DNA from: Novipirellula herctigrandis
Lineage (GTDB): Bacteria; Planctomycetota; Planctomycetia; Pirellulales; Pirellulaceae
NCBI GenBank assembly: GCA_007859835.1
Contig: SJPJ01000001.1
Span: forward strand, 8,034,853-8,098,852
Length of the DNA stretch: 64,000 nt
Direction: 5' to 3'
In this document: positions 53,245 to 63,474 of the stretch, piece by piece
How the letters are laid out: every line of letters begins with the position of its first letter
How positions within the stretch are numbered: position 1 is the first letter of the stretch
Translations under genes and position numbers: made by a program
The notes under the pieces: generated by a model
The model's database searches: none
Told to the model about the DNA's origin: nothing
Seen by the model: only the letters and a program-made list of their open reading frames with translations

Positions 53245-54270
53245 CTAAAATTCTCGTATTGGTTGCCTTAATTCAGCAGACATGTATGCGGCCTCTTGCA
53301 CAGCGAGGTTCTTTAGATAGTCAGGTCCATTCGTCTCAAACGGCTTATTGTTCTTCAACGCGTCGATGAAGTGGACGAAGGTGTTGTAAACGCAATCACC
53401 CGCGAAATTTATATGCGGGTGATGATAAGGATGGTCTTGTTCGCTGCCGCCGAGCGGTTGAACGGTGATCCGACCGTCGAGATACAGACGGATGGATCCT
53501 AGATCGCCTTCAACGAGGAATTCACCGAAGGTATATCGTGGGTCCGAAACGTTGGACTCGTTGTATCGATTTGCATCCCAAACTCCCACCACGCCCGATT
53601 CGAATTCGAAGACGAGCAACGCAGTGTCTTCGCCCTGAATCACTGGGTTCATTTGACGCAGAATCGCATACACACTTGAAATTTCGCCAGCTAGATAGCG
53701 GTAGGTGTCGATGAAATGAACGCCGTTCTCGAACACCAACAAACGTGGCATTGTGCGGAAAAACGGTTGGCGAGGAATGTAGGCATCTTTGCCCCAACCG
53801 TCACCCATTCGCGAACGGAACGTCATCGAATGCAATTGACCAATAACGCCTTGCTGCAATAGCGATTTGATTTCACGATGCCAAGGTTGAAACCGAAAAT
53901 TCTCGTGTACCATGAATGGCACGTTATGCTTTTGTACAGTTTCAACGATCTGTTTTGCCTCTTCAAATGTCGGTGCAAGCGCTTTCTGGCAAAGAATCGG
54001 AATCCTCCTTTGAGCGGCGATCTTGACGTATGCCAGATGCGTTTCCGGCGGCGTGATGATATCGACAAAATCCGGTTTCAGTCGATCGATCATTTCCTCA
54101 AGGTTGTCGCCGCATTCCGCAATTCCGAACTCGTCGGCAAACGCCTCCGCTTTGGAAACCGTACGGTTACAGATTCCGACAACCTCGACATTCTCGATAC
54201 GGTTCCACGCTTCGTAATGGAAGCGGCTAAAGTATCCAGTCCCGATGCAGATTGCTTTCATCTTGGTCAT
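53245..54270 (-). CDS. Gfo/Idh/MocA family oxidoreductase
   Basis: A 341-residue NAD(P)-dependent oxidoreductase. Rossmann fold with IGTGYFSRFH (about 9-18), nucleotide-site segment FVDIITPPETHLAYVKIA and the catalytic-lysine region CQKALAPTFEEA (K in QKALA in place of the more usual EKP), then a C-terminal alpha/beta domain (ENFRFQPWH, QGEDTALLVFEFESG). The family acts on sugars, inositols and related alcohols. No signal peptide. The neighbouring glycosidases suggest a sugar substrate, but this is context only. Confidence 0.9.
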   Translation of the reverse strand: MTKMKAICIGTGYFSRFHYEAWNRIENVEVVGICNRTVSKAEAFADEFGIAECGDNLEEMIDRLKPDFVDIITPPETHLAYVKIAAQRRIPILCQKALAPTFEEAKQIVETVQKHNVPFMVHENFRFQPWHREIKSLLQQGVIGQLHSMTFRSRMGDGWGKDAYIPRQPFFRTMPRLLVFENGVHFIDTYRYLAGEISSVYAILRQMNPVIQGEDTALLVFEFESGVVGVWDANRYNESNVSDPRYTFGEFLVEGDLGSIRLYLDGRITVQPLGGSEQDHPYHHPHINFAGDCVYNTFVHFIDALKNNKPFETNGPDYLKNLAVQEAAYMSAELRQPIREF

Positions 54271-54405
54271 ACTACTTGCGGCTCTCGATTAGCTTGAGTG
54301 GTTCCAATTGTCGGAATCCGCAGTGTAAACCTTTGCTGGCAGCTCTGGCAGGTGGTATCGCCCGTGGTACGGCACAGCGTCAATCACGGAAACATGCCAG
54401 CTGAT

Positions 54406-56703
54406 TTAATCCGTAATTAGACGGGCCTCGATACTCGCGATCTGACCGTTGGCGAAGTCGTCCGTGAGAAACCACTGTTGATAGAGGCCCTCGATCTGTC
54501 TTAGATACCAATCGACGGACGACTTTTGCAACGTGCGTTTGGAGTCCTTCGGTCTATCCTCGTCACGGATCGGGGGATGAATGCGATCGGCGGGCGCTTT
54601 ATAAGACGGGTCGTAGACGATTGCTGGTAGTTCCTCGGCGGGCAACAGATGACGCCACAGGAAAGCCTGCATTCGGTCCTCCGTCGGCACGACCCGATGG
54701 ACGACTTCCTTCTCCCCAATCGTCGCGCTGCCTACAACAGTAACATTAATCGGTTCCTCGGACTCGGTAAGGCTAGTTTTCACTGAAAGTCCCACCGACT
54801 CCTTGCCTGCCCCAATCGTGGCGCCACCCGATGTGAGCCCCTCGGGCAAGTCCTTGAAGCTGATCTTGATTGGTCCCGTGTATCCGTCTTTGCGTATCGC
54901 ATAGACCTTTACCGCAGCTGAATTCTTGCTGCGCATCACGAATCGGGAAGGTGCTACTCGCAATACGAAATCGGGTTGTGGCTTGCTAATTCGCAGTCGG
55001 TAGGCGTAGTCCTTTCCTGCGTGTCGCCTCGTATCCCCGAGATGAATAAAATACTTTCCATCGGCGGGTAGCTTCACCATCAAGTAGGAATCGGCGTGGT
55101 CGGTGTTCATTCCGGAGGCCGCATCATAGTGATCGTCGTTCAAGGCGATGATCTTGCCGTCCGCACTGGTGACCTTTAGGAAGGAATCGAAAGGGGAACC
55201 GAGTCGTCTTGCATTCACTTCCGCAACGATTGTCTCTCCGGCTTTGCCGTCAACCTCAAAAACATCCCAATCGCCCGGTTTGTCGGCTCGTCCATTGACG
55301 ATGATCGGAAGAGTGACCTTTTGCGGGCTGGACGGTGCGTCGTTTGATTCGATGTCCATACACTCGGGCAGTGTGTCCAACGCGAATGGCACATAATTTG
55401 AAGAAAGGCTATCGTTGGTGGCAGCAACTAAATGGATTCCTGGCTTGGCATCTAATGGAGCAGGCGACAGTGCGACATCATCCAAATTCCAACCATTCAT
55501 TTCGACACTTACCGGCTCGCCGACAGGGCCGCCCAACGGGAAGATGCTGGTCAAGAACGGCAACTCACCGATCGTGATCCGATACACAAAACTTTCGCGG
55601 CCGCGAAACAATGCCTCATTAATCGTTAGCACATACTCATCATCCTCGGGGATTTCAACATAGATGATGGGGTCAGGACTGAAACGGAAATCGTCGTTGT
55701 AGGCGATCTCGTTGCCGTCCGCGTCGTGTAGCCGCAGCACGGCTTGAAACCAACCGGGAACACCATCGGCCACATAGGGACTTAATTGCCGGGCTTTGGC
55801 AGAGATGACCAAACGTTGGCCCTTGCTGGCTTCAAAGCGATAATGGTTCATTTCGCCAGCAGCGATTTGGCCGTTCATCGTACATGGCACGGAAATGTGG
55901 ACTTCCTCTTCGTCCACCGGCCGCTTGCGTTGGGCGAGGTGCTCCTTGCCAAGCACCGGCAACTGACAGGTCTTCATCGGCTTACGCGAAACTTCGGGTA
56001 CTTGGTCCACGTAAAACGCCATCGGATTAGAAATACCGCGTTTGGTAACTACCCGAATTTCTCGACGGCCCGGTTTCGCATCAGGATCCACCGTGACTTC
56101 GGCAAAGACAATCTCGGTATGAGCGCGAACAGCTGCATTGCGTTGGTCTTCCGCGAACAACCGTTCGATTCGTTCAATCAAATTCTGCTTTGCGACTTCG
56201 ATTTCAGTAAGTTCGGGAGCATCCGTCGTATTGGCGCCACCCGGTTTTGCCTCTTCCTGTTTATCTAAATTCGCATTGCAATCAATGCAAACTGTCGCGT
56301 CGAGCGGATTGAGCCGACCGCATGCGGGGCACATCAGTCCCTCGACTTCCGGTGGTTTAACAATTGCAGGAAACTCAAAATAGGCCATTTCGGCAACCAT
56401 TGCCTCACCCAAACTTGAGTCCTTCTTTTTCAACTCATTCAGTTGCTGGCGGAGCAAACCGAGTTCCTGATTACTCATCACCCGTTGGTAGTCGATCAGC
56501 CGAGCGGAAACCCCTTCACCGCTGACCACCAACCCCGAAGCATCGGTGAGTCTTTGTCCGCCAAATCGGATCGGAAACGTGGTGCCTTGTTGACCACCGG
56601 CCGGATAGACGTATCCGATGTATTGGTTTTGGGCCTGGGCTGAGGATGCTGCGGCCAAAAGCATGGCCAATGCCAAGATCGAAAGTGTTTTAAATCGACT
56701 CAT
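54406..56703 (-). CDS. Exported PPC-domain protein with zinc ribbon
   Basis: A 765-residue exported protein, signal peptide about 1-25 (LSILALAMLLAAASSAQAQ). A beta domain (about 26-110) precedes a zinc-ribbon-like segment with C125, C128, C139 and C142 (CPACG ... CIDCN), unusual in an exported protein. Several bacterial pre-peptidase C-terminal (PPC) domains follow (about 265-380, 460-600), with Ca-type DDxxD loops such as YNDDFRF and LNDDHYD. No protease domain is present. ATG 56703 is chosen because GGAG six bases upstream fits it; ATG 56715 has a poorly spaced site. Third gene of the run DUF1549/DUF1553, DUF1501, PPC protein, a combination that recurs in planctomycetes. Confidence 0.8.
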   Translation of the reverse strand: MSRFKTLSILALAMLLAAASSAQAQNQYIGYVYPAGGQQGTTFPIRFGGQRLTDASGLVVSGEGVSARLIDYQRVMSNQELGLLRQQLNELKKKDSSLGEAMVAEMAYFEFPAIVKPPEVEGLMCPACGRLNPLDATVCIDCNANLDKQEEAKPGGANTTDAPELTEIEVAKQNLIERIERLFAEDQRNAAVRAHTEIVFAEVTVDPDAKPGRREIRVVTKRGISNPMAFYVDQVPEVSRKPMKTCQLPVLGKEHLAQRKRPVDEEEVHISVPCTMNGQIAAGEMNHYRFEASKGQRLVISAKARQLSPYVADGVPGWFQAVLRLHDADGNEIAYNDDFRFSPDPIIYVEIPEDDEYVLTINEALFRGRESFVYRITIGELPFLTSIFPLGGPVGEPVSVEMNGWNLDDVALSPAPLDAKPGIHLVAATNDSLSSNYVPFALDTLPECMDIESNDAPSSPQKVTLPIIVNGRADKPGDWDVFEVDGKAGETIVAEVNARRLGSPFDSFLKVTSADGKIIALNDDHYDAASGMNTDHADSYLMVKLPADGKYFIHLGDTRRHAGKDYAYRLRISKPQPDFVLRVAPSRFVMRSKNSAAVKVYAIRKDGYTGPIKISFKDLPEGLTSGGATIGAGKESVGLSVKTSLTESEEPINVTVVGSATIGEKEVVHRVVPTEDRMQAFLWRHLLPAEELPAIVYDPSYKAPADRIHPPIRDEDRPKDSKRTLQKSSVDWYLRQIEGLYQQWFLTDDFANGQIASIEARLITD

Positions 56704-56770
56704 GAACTTCTCCATTTTCCTTCTGCAAATTGGGCATTGGGGAAAACACGTGCTAAAGCTTGCGATGGGA

Positions 56771-56807
56771 CGCGGGGGGAAACCGGTATGGCTGTCAGCC
56801 CCCCGCG
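56771..56807. terminator. GC-rich hairpin between DUF1501 and PPC genes
   Basis: CGCGGGGGG (56771-56779) and CCCCCCGCG (56799-56807) pair perfectly around a 19-base loop, in the 131-base gap between the two minus-strand genes. No T-tract. It may reduce read-through into the PPC gene. Confidence 0.45.
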
Positions 56808-56834
56808 ATCTTGATGGTAAATTGCCAGCGATGG

Positions 56835-58256
56835 TTACATAATTTCTTCTAGAAGGCCCGCCGACTTCATTCCTTCGTTTTCGGTGTCCAAGACACGGGC
56901 ATCGAGCCCCAACGGATGCGGAAGTTTGGCGTTCGCGTCAATGCCTGCTAACAGATAGATACTGCCCAGTAAATCCGCGGGATACACTGGTCTTTCCTTG
57001 ACGTTTTCGCCTTTTTCGTCCGACGATCCAACGATTCGACCGCCCTTGAATCCGCCGCCTGCGACCATCACGGTGAAGACTTTTCCGAAATGACCGCGAC
57101 CTCCGTTCCAAGGTGGCTCCCAGTCGACCTTTGGCGTTCTGCCGAACTCACCAGTACACCAAACCACGGTGCTATCGAGCAGGCCACGATCGCCTAAATC
57201 CGAAAACAGCGTTGCAAGTCCCTGGTCCAACATGGGACATTGTCGCTTCATCGTGGTGAAGTGGTTCGAGTGTGTGTCCCAACCTCCAGGAAAGCTAATT
57301 GTAACGTAAGGCACCCCAGCCTCGACCATCCGCCGTGCTGCCAAGCATTCTTGGCCGAACGTATTGCGGCCGTAGCGATCTCGGAGTTCCTTGGGTTCGT
57401 TCTCTAAATTGAACACTTCCCTACCTTTACCCAGGATCAACCCGTAGGCTTTTTCCTTGGCCGACTCCGCAGCTGCCATCTCAGGTGCATCTGCGATTCC
57501 GTATCCTAACAGATTGATCTTATCCACCAATTCACGCCGTGCCCTTTGCCTCGCATCGTTGATTCCTCGGTTTACGATTCCCTGTACCTCAAAGCGAGCC
57601 GCATTCGGATCTCCACCCGTGGCGAAAGGCTTGTACGCAGGGCCTAAGAAGCCTTCCTCGGAAAATCGTCCTGCTGCTTTTAGCATTACGATGTAAGGTG
57701 GCAGCAATCCTTTGTACTGTTCTTTTTTGAAGTACGCGAATATCGCGCCCACACTCGGGTAGGCCAATCGCCCGCCGGGCTTGTGGCCGGTTTGCATTAG
57801 ATAGGCTGCCGTCTCGTGGCCATTGTTGCCATGAGTCATACTGCGAATCAGCGAGTACTTATCCGCTTGTTTTGCCAAATTCGGAAACAGCGAACTGACT
57901 TGGATTCCTTTGACGTTAGTCGGAATGAATTTGTCAAACTCGCCCAAATAGTCGTAGCCTGTGCCCGGCTTCGGATCCCACGCGTCGTTGTGGGACATGC
58001 CACCCCACAAGAAGATCTGGATTACCGATTTCGTTTGACCCTTCTTTGCTTTGGCGTGGGCCGCAGCATCACGAGTCGCCTTCTGTTGGGCAAGGAGTTG
58101 CTCCGGTGTCAAGGCAGGCTTGTCCTGAGCCGCAGCGGCAACACCGCGAGCGTTAAGTCCGCCGGACGCGATTACCCCTGCCGCGCCCAACGCTCCTTGT
58201 TGCATGACCGTGCGTCGCGATACGTGTTTTCGGTTAGGATCTTGATTTGTACTCAT
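56835..58256 (-). CDS. DUF1501 family protein with Tat signal
   Basis: A 473-residue protein with an N-terminal twin-arginine signal (SRRTVMQQGALGAAGVIASG), so exported folded. DUF1501 domain, alkaline-phosphatase/sulfatase-like fold, with segments VIQIFLWGGMSHNDAWDPK, IRSMTHGNNGHETAAYLMQTG, FPGGWDTHSNHF, and CTGEFGRTPKVDWEPPWNGG. Function unknown. ATG 58256 with AAGGAGA about ten bases upstream is the start; the frame to 58322 is not. It follows the coiled-coil DUF1549/DUF1553 gene by 87 bases in the same direction and precedes the PPC-domain gene. Confidence 0.93.
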   Translation of the reverse strand: MSTNQDPNRKHVSRRTVMQQGALGAAGVIASGGLNARGVAAAAQDKPALTPEQLLAQQKATRDAAAHAKAKKGQTKSVIQIFLWGGMSHNDAWDPKPGTGYDYLGEFDKFIPTNVKGIQVSSLFPNLAKQADKYSLIRSMTHGNNGHETAAYLMQTGHKPGGRLAYPSVGAIFAYFKKEQYKGLLPPYIVMLKAAGRFSEEGFLGPAYKPFATGGDPNAARFEVQGIVNRGINDARQRARRELVDKINLLGYGIADAPEMAAAESAKEKAYGLILGKGREVFNLENEPKELRDRYGRNTFGQECLAARRMVEAGVPYVTISFPGGWDTHSNHFTTMKRQCPMLDQGLATLFSDLGDRGLLDSTVVWCTGEFGRTPKVDWEPPWNGGRGHFGKVFTVMVAGGGFKGGRIVGSSDEKGENVKERPVYPADLLGSIYLLAGIDANAKLPHPLGLDARVLDTENEGMKSAGLLEEIM

Positions 58257-58343
58257 GATTTCAGTTCTCCTTAAGCTTCCCCAAAAAGTTGTTTTGTCAA
58301 AAAGCCAACTGTTTCGCTGCATTTTCCCGTAAAATATCGATCA

Positions 58344-61300
58344 TCAATGCCGCAGCAGAAATTCGGGACTATTGATCAACGCCCAGGCCAGATCAATCCA
58401 AACGTCACGTCCCTTCGTTACTCCGGTTTTGGCATATTCTTCTGCTGCTTTTACGTCGTCATCCGTCGGGTATCGCGAGAGGATTGTTAGGTAAAGGCTC
58501 TCGGCGATTTCTTTTGGTTTCTTTCGTGACGAGACCATTGAAATCAGCGTTGGTCCACTCTGGAGTTTGCTCTGGATCGTGGCCGAATTTAGCATGTGCA
58601 GCCATTGCGGTGAGGCAAGTTCATTGACTCGCTCGTTTTCCATCCCGGTTGAACGCGACGAGCGTCCGAATAATGAAAGGAAAGAACTGGTGATACTACC
58701 GTCGGCCAATTCCACCGCCGTCATCCGCTTGGGAATGTAAGTGAAAGGCTCCGGAACAGCGCTAGTGTAAAGGTCAGAGCTTCCGGTGATATCGTTCAAT
58801 GCATCGATCAAAACTTCGGCTTCCACTCGTCGTAAGCGGTAGCTCGCAAAGTTCGCTGTCGCTTCGGCTTGTTTAAATCTCGGAATCGATGAGAACTGGT
58901 ACGCGGTTGATGTATAGATCAATCGTTTGAGATGTTTAAGGTCATACTCGTTTGCAATCAATTCCTGTTCCAAGTAGGCCAATAGCTCGGGGTTGCTTGG
59001 TGGATTGTCATCCCGAATGTCGTCCGGTTCGTGGATGATGCCGCGTCCCATCGCCCACGCCCATGTGCGGTTGACGATGGCTTTGGCGAGCCAGGGGTTT
59101 TCCGGTTGAATCAGCCAATCGGCAAACACTTCCCGTGGGTCACGTGTAGCCGGAATCGTCGTTTTGGTGCCATCGGGAAAGACAACATCCAACGGCCCGT
59201 TTTCACTCAACGGTTCGGTCAACGCCTGAGGAATCTTGTTGGTCGCCGTCACCGATTTAGCGACCGCGTCGATTCCCGGCGCGATGCTACCAAGCACCTT
59301 GGTCGAGTGTAGTGGATCCCAGAAGACAATTTCTTCTTTCCACTCACTTGTCGGTTTATAGCCAACCTGCGAGAAAAACACTGCCATCTCGGTGCGCCGG
59401 TGTTCGGGCCAAAAGTCGACCCGCGTGCCCATTAGAGCTAAACCAACCGAAGAAGCGATACCATCGGGTGTTTTGCTTTGTATCGCACGGTAGAAATTTA
59501 CCGGGCCAACCCGGTAGTTGCTCCCGCTGCTGGTGAGCAGTTCGCGTACAAATTGGTCGTATGGCTTATTCTCAGCAATCGATTTCCAAACCCAACGGTG
59601 GTATGCCTGGGCTGCATTAGGCCAAACCTTGACGGGGAACTCTGCCTTGACTCGAAGGATATCACCCCACTTCATTGCCCAATAATCGACGTGCGCAGTC
59701 TGTTCGAGCAACTGCTCAATCAAGGCGATGCGTTTGTCTTGAGCCGAGCTTTGTATGAACACCTTGGCTTCCTCTCCGGACGGCAACTTGCCGGTCAAGT
59801 CCAAATAGGCGCGGCGGATGAACACCGCGTCCGAACAGAGGACCGGTTGGATCCCCAAAGACTCAAGCTTGGCAAATACAATTTCATCAATCCGGTTGGC
59901 TGGTTTTGGGGGCTCGGAGCTTTCCATGACCGTTGCCACTTTTCGAGAGGCAAGCAGCCGGTATAGCGAAGCCTTGGCCTGCTCGGCTATTTCTTGCTTT
60001 TCAAAAGCAATTCGGACGGCTTCCGCATGCGCAGCCCGCGTTTTGTCCGCTTCCGCCTTCATCGGAACGGCCACGGCTTCCGTTGCAACGGCTGCTTTTT
60101 CATCCGCCTCGTGTGTCTTTTTGGCTTCTGCAATTCGCTTTTTGAGGTTCGCCAATCCCTGTTCCGATGATTTCTTTCGTGCTTGGGCTTGCGTCAATTT
60201 TTGCGAAGCGGAGTTGGCCGTCTTTCTCGCTTGCTCAAGCTTCTTGGCGACTGGATCTAGAATCGCTTTGGCCTGATTGGCCGTTTTGCGTTTAGCTGCG
60301 GCATCGGCAGTAGCAAGCTTGCTCGTCTTATTTAGCTGAATCAAATTCTTGGCGGCGTCCTGAGCTCCCTGATTCGCGGTCAACGCAGCGGCAACTTGGG
60401 CCTTGGCACTGGCTAGGGCTGCATCGCTGGCGGCCTTCTGCTTTTTCCCTTCGGCCAACTGCTGCGCCGCAGTCGTGGCCTGAGCCGACAATGGCTGCTC
60501 ACGCTGCTGGGCTTGAGCCAATGCAGCTTTGGCATCCTCAGCTGCTTTGCGTTTGGCCGCGGCCTCATCGGTGGCCACCTTCTTTTCTTCGTCCGACTTA
60601 GCATCATCTTCGGCAATTTGTTTGGCTTTAACGTCAGCGTCTTGAGCTGCCTTATCGGCGTCTTGAGAAGCAACCGAGGCCGCAGCAATCTGTTTCTTGA
60701 CGTTCGCCAAAGCCTCGTCGGCCGATTCTTTCAGTGCTTGCGTTTCGGCGAACTTTTTTGTTGCAGCGGTGGCTTTTTCCTGCGCAGACTTTTCGTTTTG
60801 TCGAGTGTTAGCTAGGGCGGATTCCGCAACTACTGCAGCTTTGATTTTGGCAGCTGCTTGTGTGACGGCTCGGTGTTTTTCCTTTGCCGCCTTCTCGAAC
60901 TCGTCAGCCACTTTCTCGGCTGCTGCCAACGTTGCGGTGACGGCGGCTATTTTTCGCGTGGCGTTTGCCATGGCATTGTCGGCTGCTTTCTTCTTCGCCG
61001 TTGCCTTAGCCACTTTTTGAGTAGCGGAATCAGCCACTTTTTGCGAATCTTGTTCGGCTGTTTGTGCTTGAGTTAAGGCTTCCTTGGCGGCATCGGCCGC
61101 CTGTCGACGGGCCGCGGCATCCGCTGTGGCTTTCTGTTTTTCTGGTTCGGTTCGGCCACGATGTGCCGCAAGTTGTTTGGCCTTGGTCTCGGATGCTTGG
61201 GCAAGTTTCTCTGCCGTTTGATGCGTAGTCGTCGCCGCGGCCAAATTCGTTTTAGCATTGGCCAACGCGGCGTCGGCTGCCTGCTTCGTCGCCGCGGCCT

Positions 61301-62543
61301 CTGTGCGTTGTGCAGCGGCGGCTTTGGCTACCGCTTGTGCTTGCTGTTGAGCTTGTTGCTTTTCCGTTAGAGTCGTCTTGGCGGCGTCGACTTCTTTACG
61401 CTTGGTGGTCGCTAGCTCGGTAGCTTTGGTTTTCTCTTCGTCACTCTTCTCTTCATCCTGGGCAACTGACTTGGCGGTGGCTTCCGCAGCCTTGGCGGTC
61501 TGCTCGGCACGCTGATGTGCCGTGGAAGCGGCGACAACTTCCGACTCAACTAATTTCAGGGCCTCGTCTGTTGCCGTCTTCTGCTTGTCGGCCTCCGCCA
61601 ATTTGCCAGTTGCAGCGGTGGCTGCGGTCTCCGTTTGCTGTTTCCTTTGTTGTGTTTGAGTCAAAGCGACCTTTGCGTTGTTTGCTGCGGTCCGTTTGGC
61701 AGCAGCATCGTCCGCAGCCATTTTCAACTCGTCCTCTGAGACGACTCTGGCGTGCGATTCCGCTGTTTGGGATAGTTCGTTAGCGGCCTGCAGGGCGGTT
61801 GTGGCAGCCGCAACCTTTTTCTTGGCATTGGCCAACGCTTCATCAGCCGTCTTGTTCTCCGCTTCGGCTTCAGTAACCTGCTCAGCCACAGTAGTCACTT
61901 GGGCTTGCGCACGCAGCTCGCTCTTTTGGGCCTGTGTCAGAGCGGATTTCGCTGCGTCGGCTGCTTTGCGTTTGCCAGCCGCTTGTGCTGTGGCGGTTTT
62001 CGCCAGTGTTGCGAGTTTGTTGGCTGCGTCGGATGCCACTTTCGCAGCTAATTCAGCTTCGCGAGCTAGTTTCTCAGCGGCATCGTAAGTTTGTTGCAAG
62101 GGGAGAGCCGCGGCCTTTGCCTCGGCCAACGCCTTGTCTGGTCCCGGTTTGGCAGCAGTTGCGTCGGCCAGGGCTTTAATGGCAGCGGGTACTTTGGCCT
62201 CCGCTTGTTCTAGGTCCTTGACGCCCTGTTCACCCGATAATTTCTTCGCTTCGGTCGCCCGTTGCCGCTTTGCGTTTGCGACTTTCCTGGCGTCGGCGTA
62301 CGCAGTGTCGGCCTTTTTCGCAGCTTCTTTCAGCGGACCAACCGCTGCTTCTGCCTCCCTGGCTGCCTTCTTCGCAGCTTCAAAGTCAGCCGTTGCCTTC
62401 ACTTCGGCGTTTGCTACGAGTTCTGCGTTCGCTTTTTGATCTGCTTTCGCATTGGTAAGCGTTTGATCGTCCGCGCTTCGCGCCGGCGCGACTCCAAATA
62501 GGATGAAGATGAACACGAGTAGTGAAAACACTTTGGTTCTCAT
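58344..62543 (-). CDS. DUF1549/DUF1553 protein with giant alanine-rich coiled-coil N-terminus
   Basis: A 1399-residue exported protein. Signal peptide about 1-24 (FSLLVFIFILFGVAPARSA). Residues about 25-870 are Ala/Lys/Glu/Gln-rich helix with no domain, built from at least seven degenerate units of about 92-98 residues, each holding a KRKAADAAKxALTQAQ-like segment; this resembles TolA-type or spectrin-like stalks. The rest (from about 884) is DUF1549 (FAKLESLGIQPVLCSDAVFI, RRAYLDLTGKLPSG, YWAMKWGDILR) and DUF1553 (AKAIVNRTWAWAMGRGII, TSTAYQFSS). It has one Cys only and no CxxCH, so unlike its paralogue at 1203 it carries no heme. ATG 62543 with GAGG nine bases upstream is the start. First gene of the run with DUF1501 and the PPC protein. 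Confidence 0.88.
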   Translation of the reverse strand: MRTKVFSLLVFIFILFGVAPARSADDQTLTNAKADQKANAELVANAEVKATADFEAAKKAAREAEAAVGPLKEAAKKADTAYADARKVANAKRQRATEAKKLSGEQGVKDLEQAEAKVPAAIKALADATAAKPGPDKALAEAKAAALPLQQTYDAAEKLAREAELAAKVASDAANKLATLAKTATAQAAGKRKAADAAKSALTQAQKSELRAQAQVTTVAEQVTEAEAENKTADEALANAKKKVAAATTALQAANELSQTAESHARVVSEDELKMAADDAAAKRTAANNAKVALTQTQQRKQQTETAATAATGKLAEADKQKTATDEALKLVESEVVAASTAHQRAEQTAKAAEATAKSVAQDEEKSDEEKTKATELATTKRKEVDAAKTTLTEKQQAQQQAQAVAKAAAAQRTEAAATKQAADAALANAKTNLAAATTTHQTAEKLAQASETKAKQLAAHRGRTEPEKQKATADAAARRQAADAAKEALTQAQTAEQDSQKVADSATQKVAKATAKKKAADNAMANATRKIAAVTATLAAAEKVADEFEKAAKEKHRAVTQAAAKIKAAVVAESALANTRQNEKSAQEKATAATKKFAETQALKESADEALANVKKQIAAASVASQDADKAAQDADVKAKQIAEDDAKSDEEKKVATDEAAAKRKAAEDAKAALAQAQQREQPLSAQATTAAQQLAEGKKQKAASDAALASAKAQVAAALTANQGAQDAAKNLIQLNKTSKLATADAAAKRKTANQAKAILDPVAKKLEQARKTANSASQKLTQAQARKKSSEQGLANLKKRIAEAKKTHEADEKAAVATEAVAVPMKAEADKTRAAHAEAVRIAFEKQEIAEQAKASLYRLLASRKVATVMESSEPPKPANRIDEIVFAKLESLGIQPVLCSDAVFIRRAYLDLTGKLPSGEEAKVFIQSSAQDKRIALIEQLLEQTAHVDYWAMKWGDILRVKAEFPVKVWPNAAQAYHRWVWKSIAENKPYDQFVRELLTSSGSNYRVGPVNFYRAIQSKTPDGIASSVGLALMGTRVDFWPEHRRTEMAVFFSQVGYKPTSEWKEEIVFWDPLHSTKVLGSIAPGIDAVAKSVTATNKIPQALTEPLSENGPLDVVFPDGTKTTIPATRDPREVFADWLIQPENPWLAKAIVNRTWAWAMGRGIIHEPDDIRDDNPPSNPELLAYLEQELIANEYDLKHLKRLIYTSTAYQFSSIPRFKQAEATANFASYRLRRVEAEVLIDALNDITGSSDLYTSAVPEPFTYIPKRMTAVELADGSITSSFLSLFGRSSRSTGMENERVNELASPQWLHMLNSATIQSKLQSGPTLISMVSSRKKPKEIAESLYLTILSRYPTDDDVKAAEEYAKTGVTKGRDVWIDLAWALINSPEFLLRH
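59960..61973 (-). repeat. Degenerate ~95-residue repeats in the coiled-coil stalk
   Basis: Seven units of about 280-295 bases each within the gene at 58344, starting from the first KRKAADAAKSALTQ at about residue 191. Spacing between the first two is 92 residues and between the next two 98. They are diverged, so this is protein-level repetition, not a recent DNA duplication. The end at 59960 is approximate. Confidence 0.6.
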
Positions 62544-63474
62544 CTCAAATCGCCTCAAACAGGTAGGAGTTTTGGAAGGTTCGTTCGGACTGCTCGCCCC
62601 GCCCTCATTTTCGCCGGAAGTTTCGATCTCTGACGCTCAATGGGAAGGTTGGGTTGCTGTGACATCGTTTGCTGCTGTCGGGAACGCGCATCAAAAGTTT
62701 TGATTGGCTTAACCAAGACATGTTGCGTACTCAGTCTCAACCGTTTGCATCCGTTCTCAAATGGTCGTGAGCTTCCACCGCAAAGGATCTCCGCGATGTT
62801 GCGCTATTGGTGGGATAGGTGGGGGTGTCAGGGCGGGGAGGTAACGTTCGCATTTTGCGTGCGATACTCGCATGGGAACAAATGCCTTAACATCATCTTG
62901 CGCCTTCCAAGGCCGCGTGTCCAGCCTTTCCACCCACAATTTCCCTATCGCAATTCTCTATTAAGGAAAATGGTGCAACCCAAACGTGTTCGGCGTAGCG
63001 GTTGCCAGGGTGCAGCAAATTGACGCAGGCGGCAATCGTTGCGGATACCGGCGCCATTTTTGCATAGTGCGAATTTGAAGCGTAGCGTTTGGGGGCGGTT
63101 TTCTGCAGTCGGATCAGTTGGGTCTTGGAACGATCCTCTATTTGCTCGCGATAACGATAGTCTCAAAGTGAAATTCGGTGGCAATCCAGTGATAAGTTTC
63201 TTGGCTGCAATGGTTGGCCAGCGATATGGTTTGATCGGGTAAGCGCTCGCTTTTCGCTTTGGTAGTCGCTATTTTGAATATTGCATTGCGTCCCATCCAA
63301 CTTTCCCACCTCTCTACATACTTTGCATCAGAGCTATCTCGCTGCCGGTTCCATTGGTGGAACTAAGTCCGTCACTAAGGTCCGCAACGCGCTTACGCAC
63401 CATTGGAACTTGGATCCTGTCGCGTCATTGTGATTGCAGAACCGTGTTTCCCGTCCCTCAACCCGATCTTTGCC
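62544..63474. other. Divergent intergenic region, nearly 1 kb
   Basis: About 930 bases between divergent genes. It must hold promoters for both directions. A 127-codon frame at 62640-63023 and several shorter ones have no ribosome binding site or domain and are not called. No RNA gene or repeat of note was seen; an unannotated small RNA cannot be excluded. Confidence 0.4.

Noticed and set aside
58344-59895. Heme motif in the second DUF1549 protein
   Set aside because: Only one Cys and no CxxCH.
62640-63023. 127-codon frame in the last intergenic region
   Set aside because: Cys/Arg-rich, no start signal and no family.
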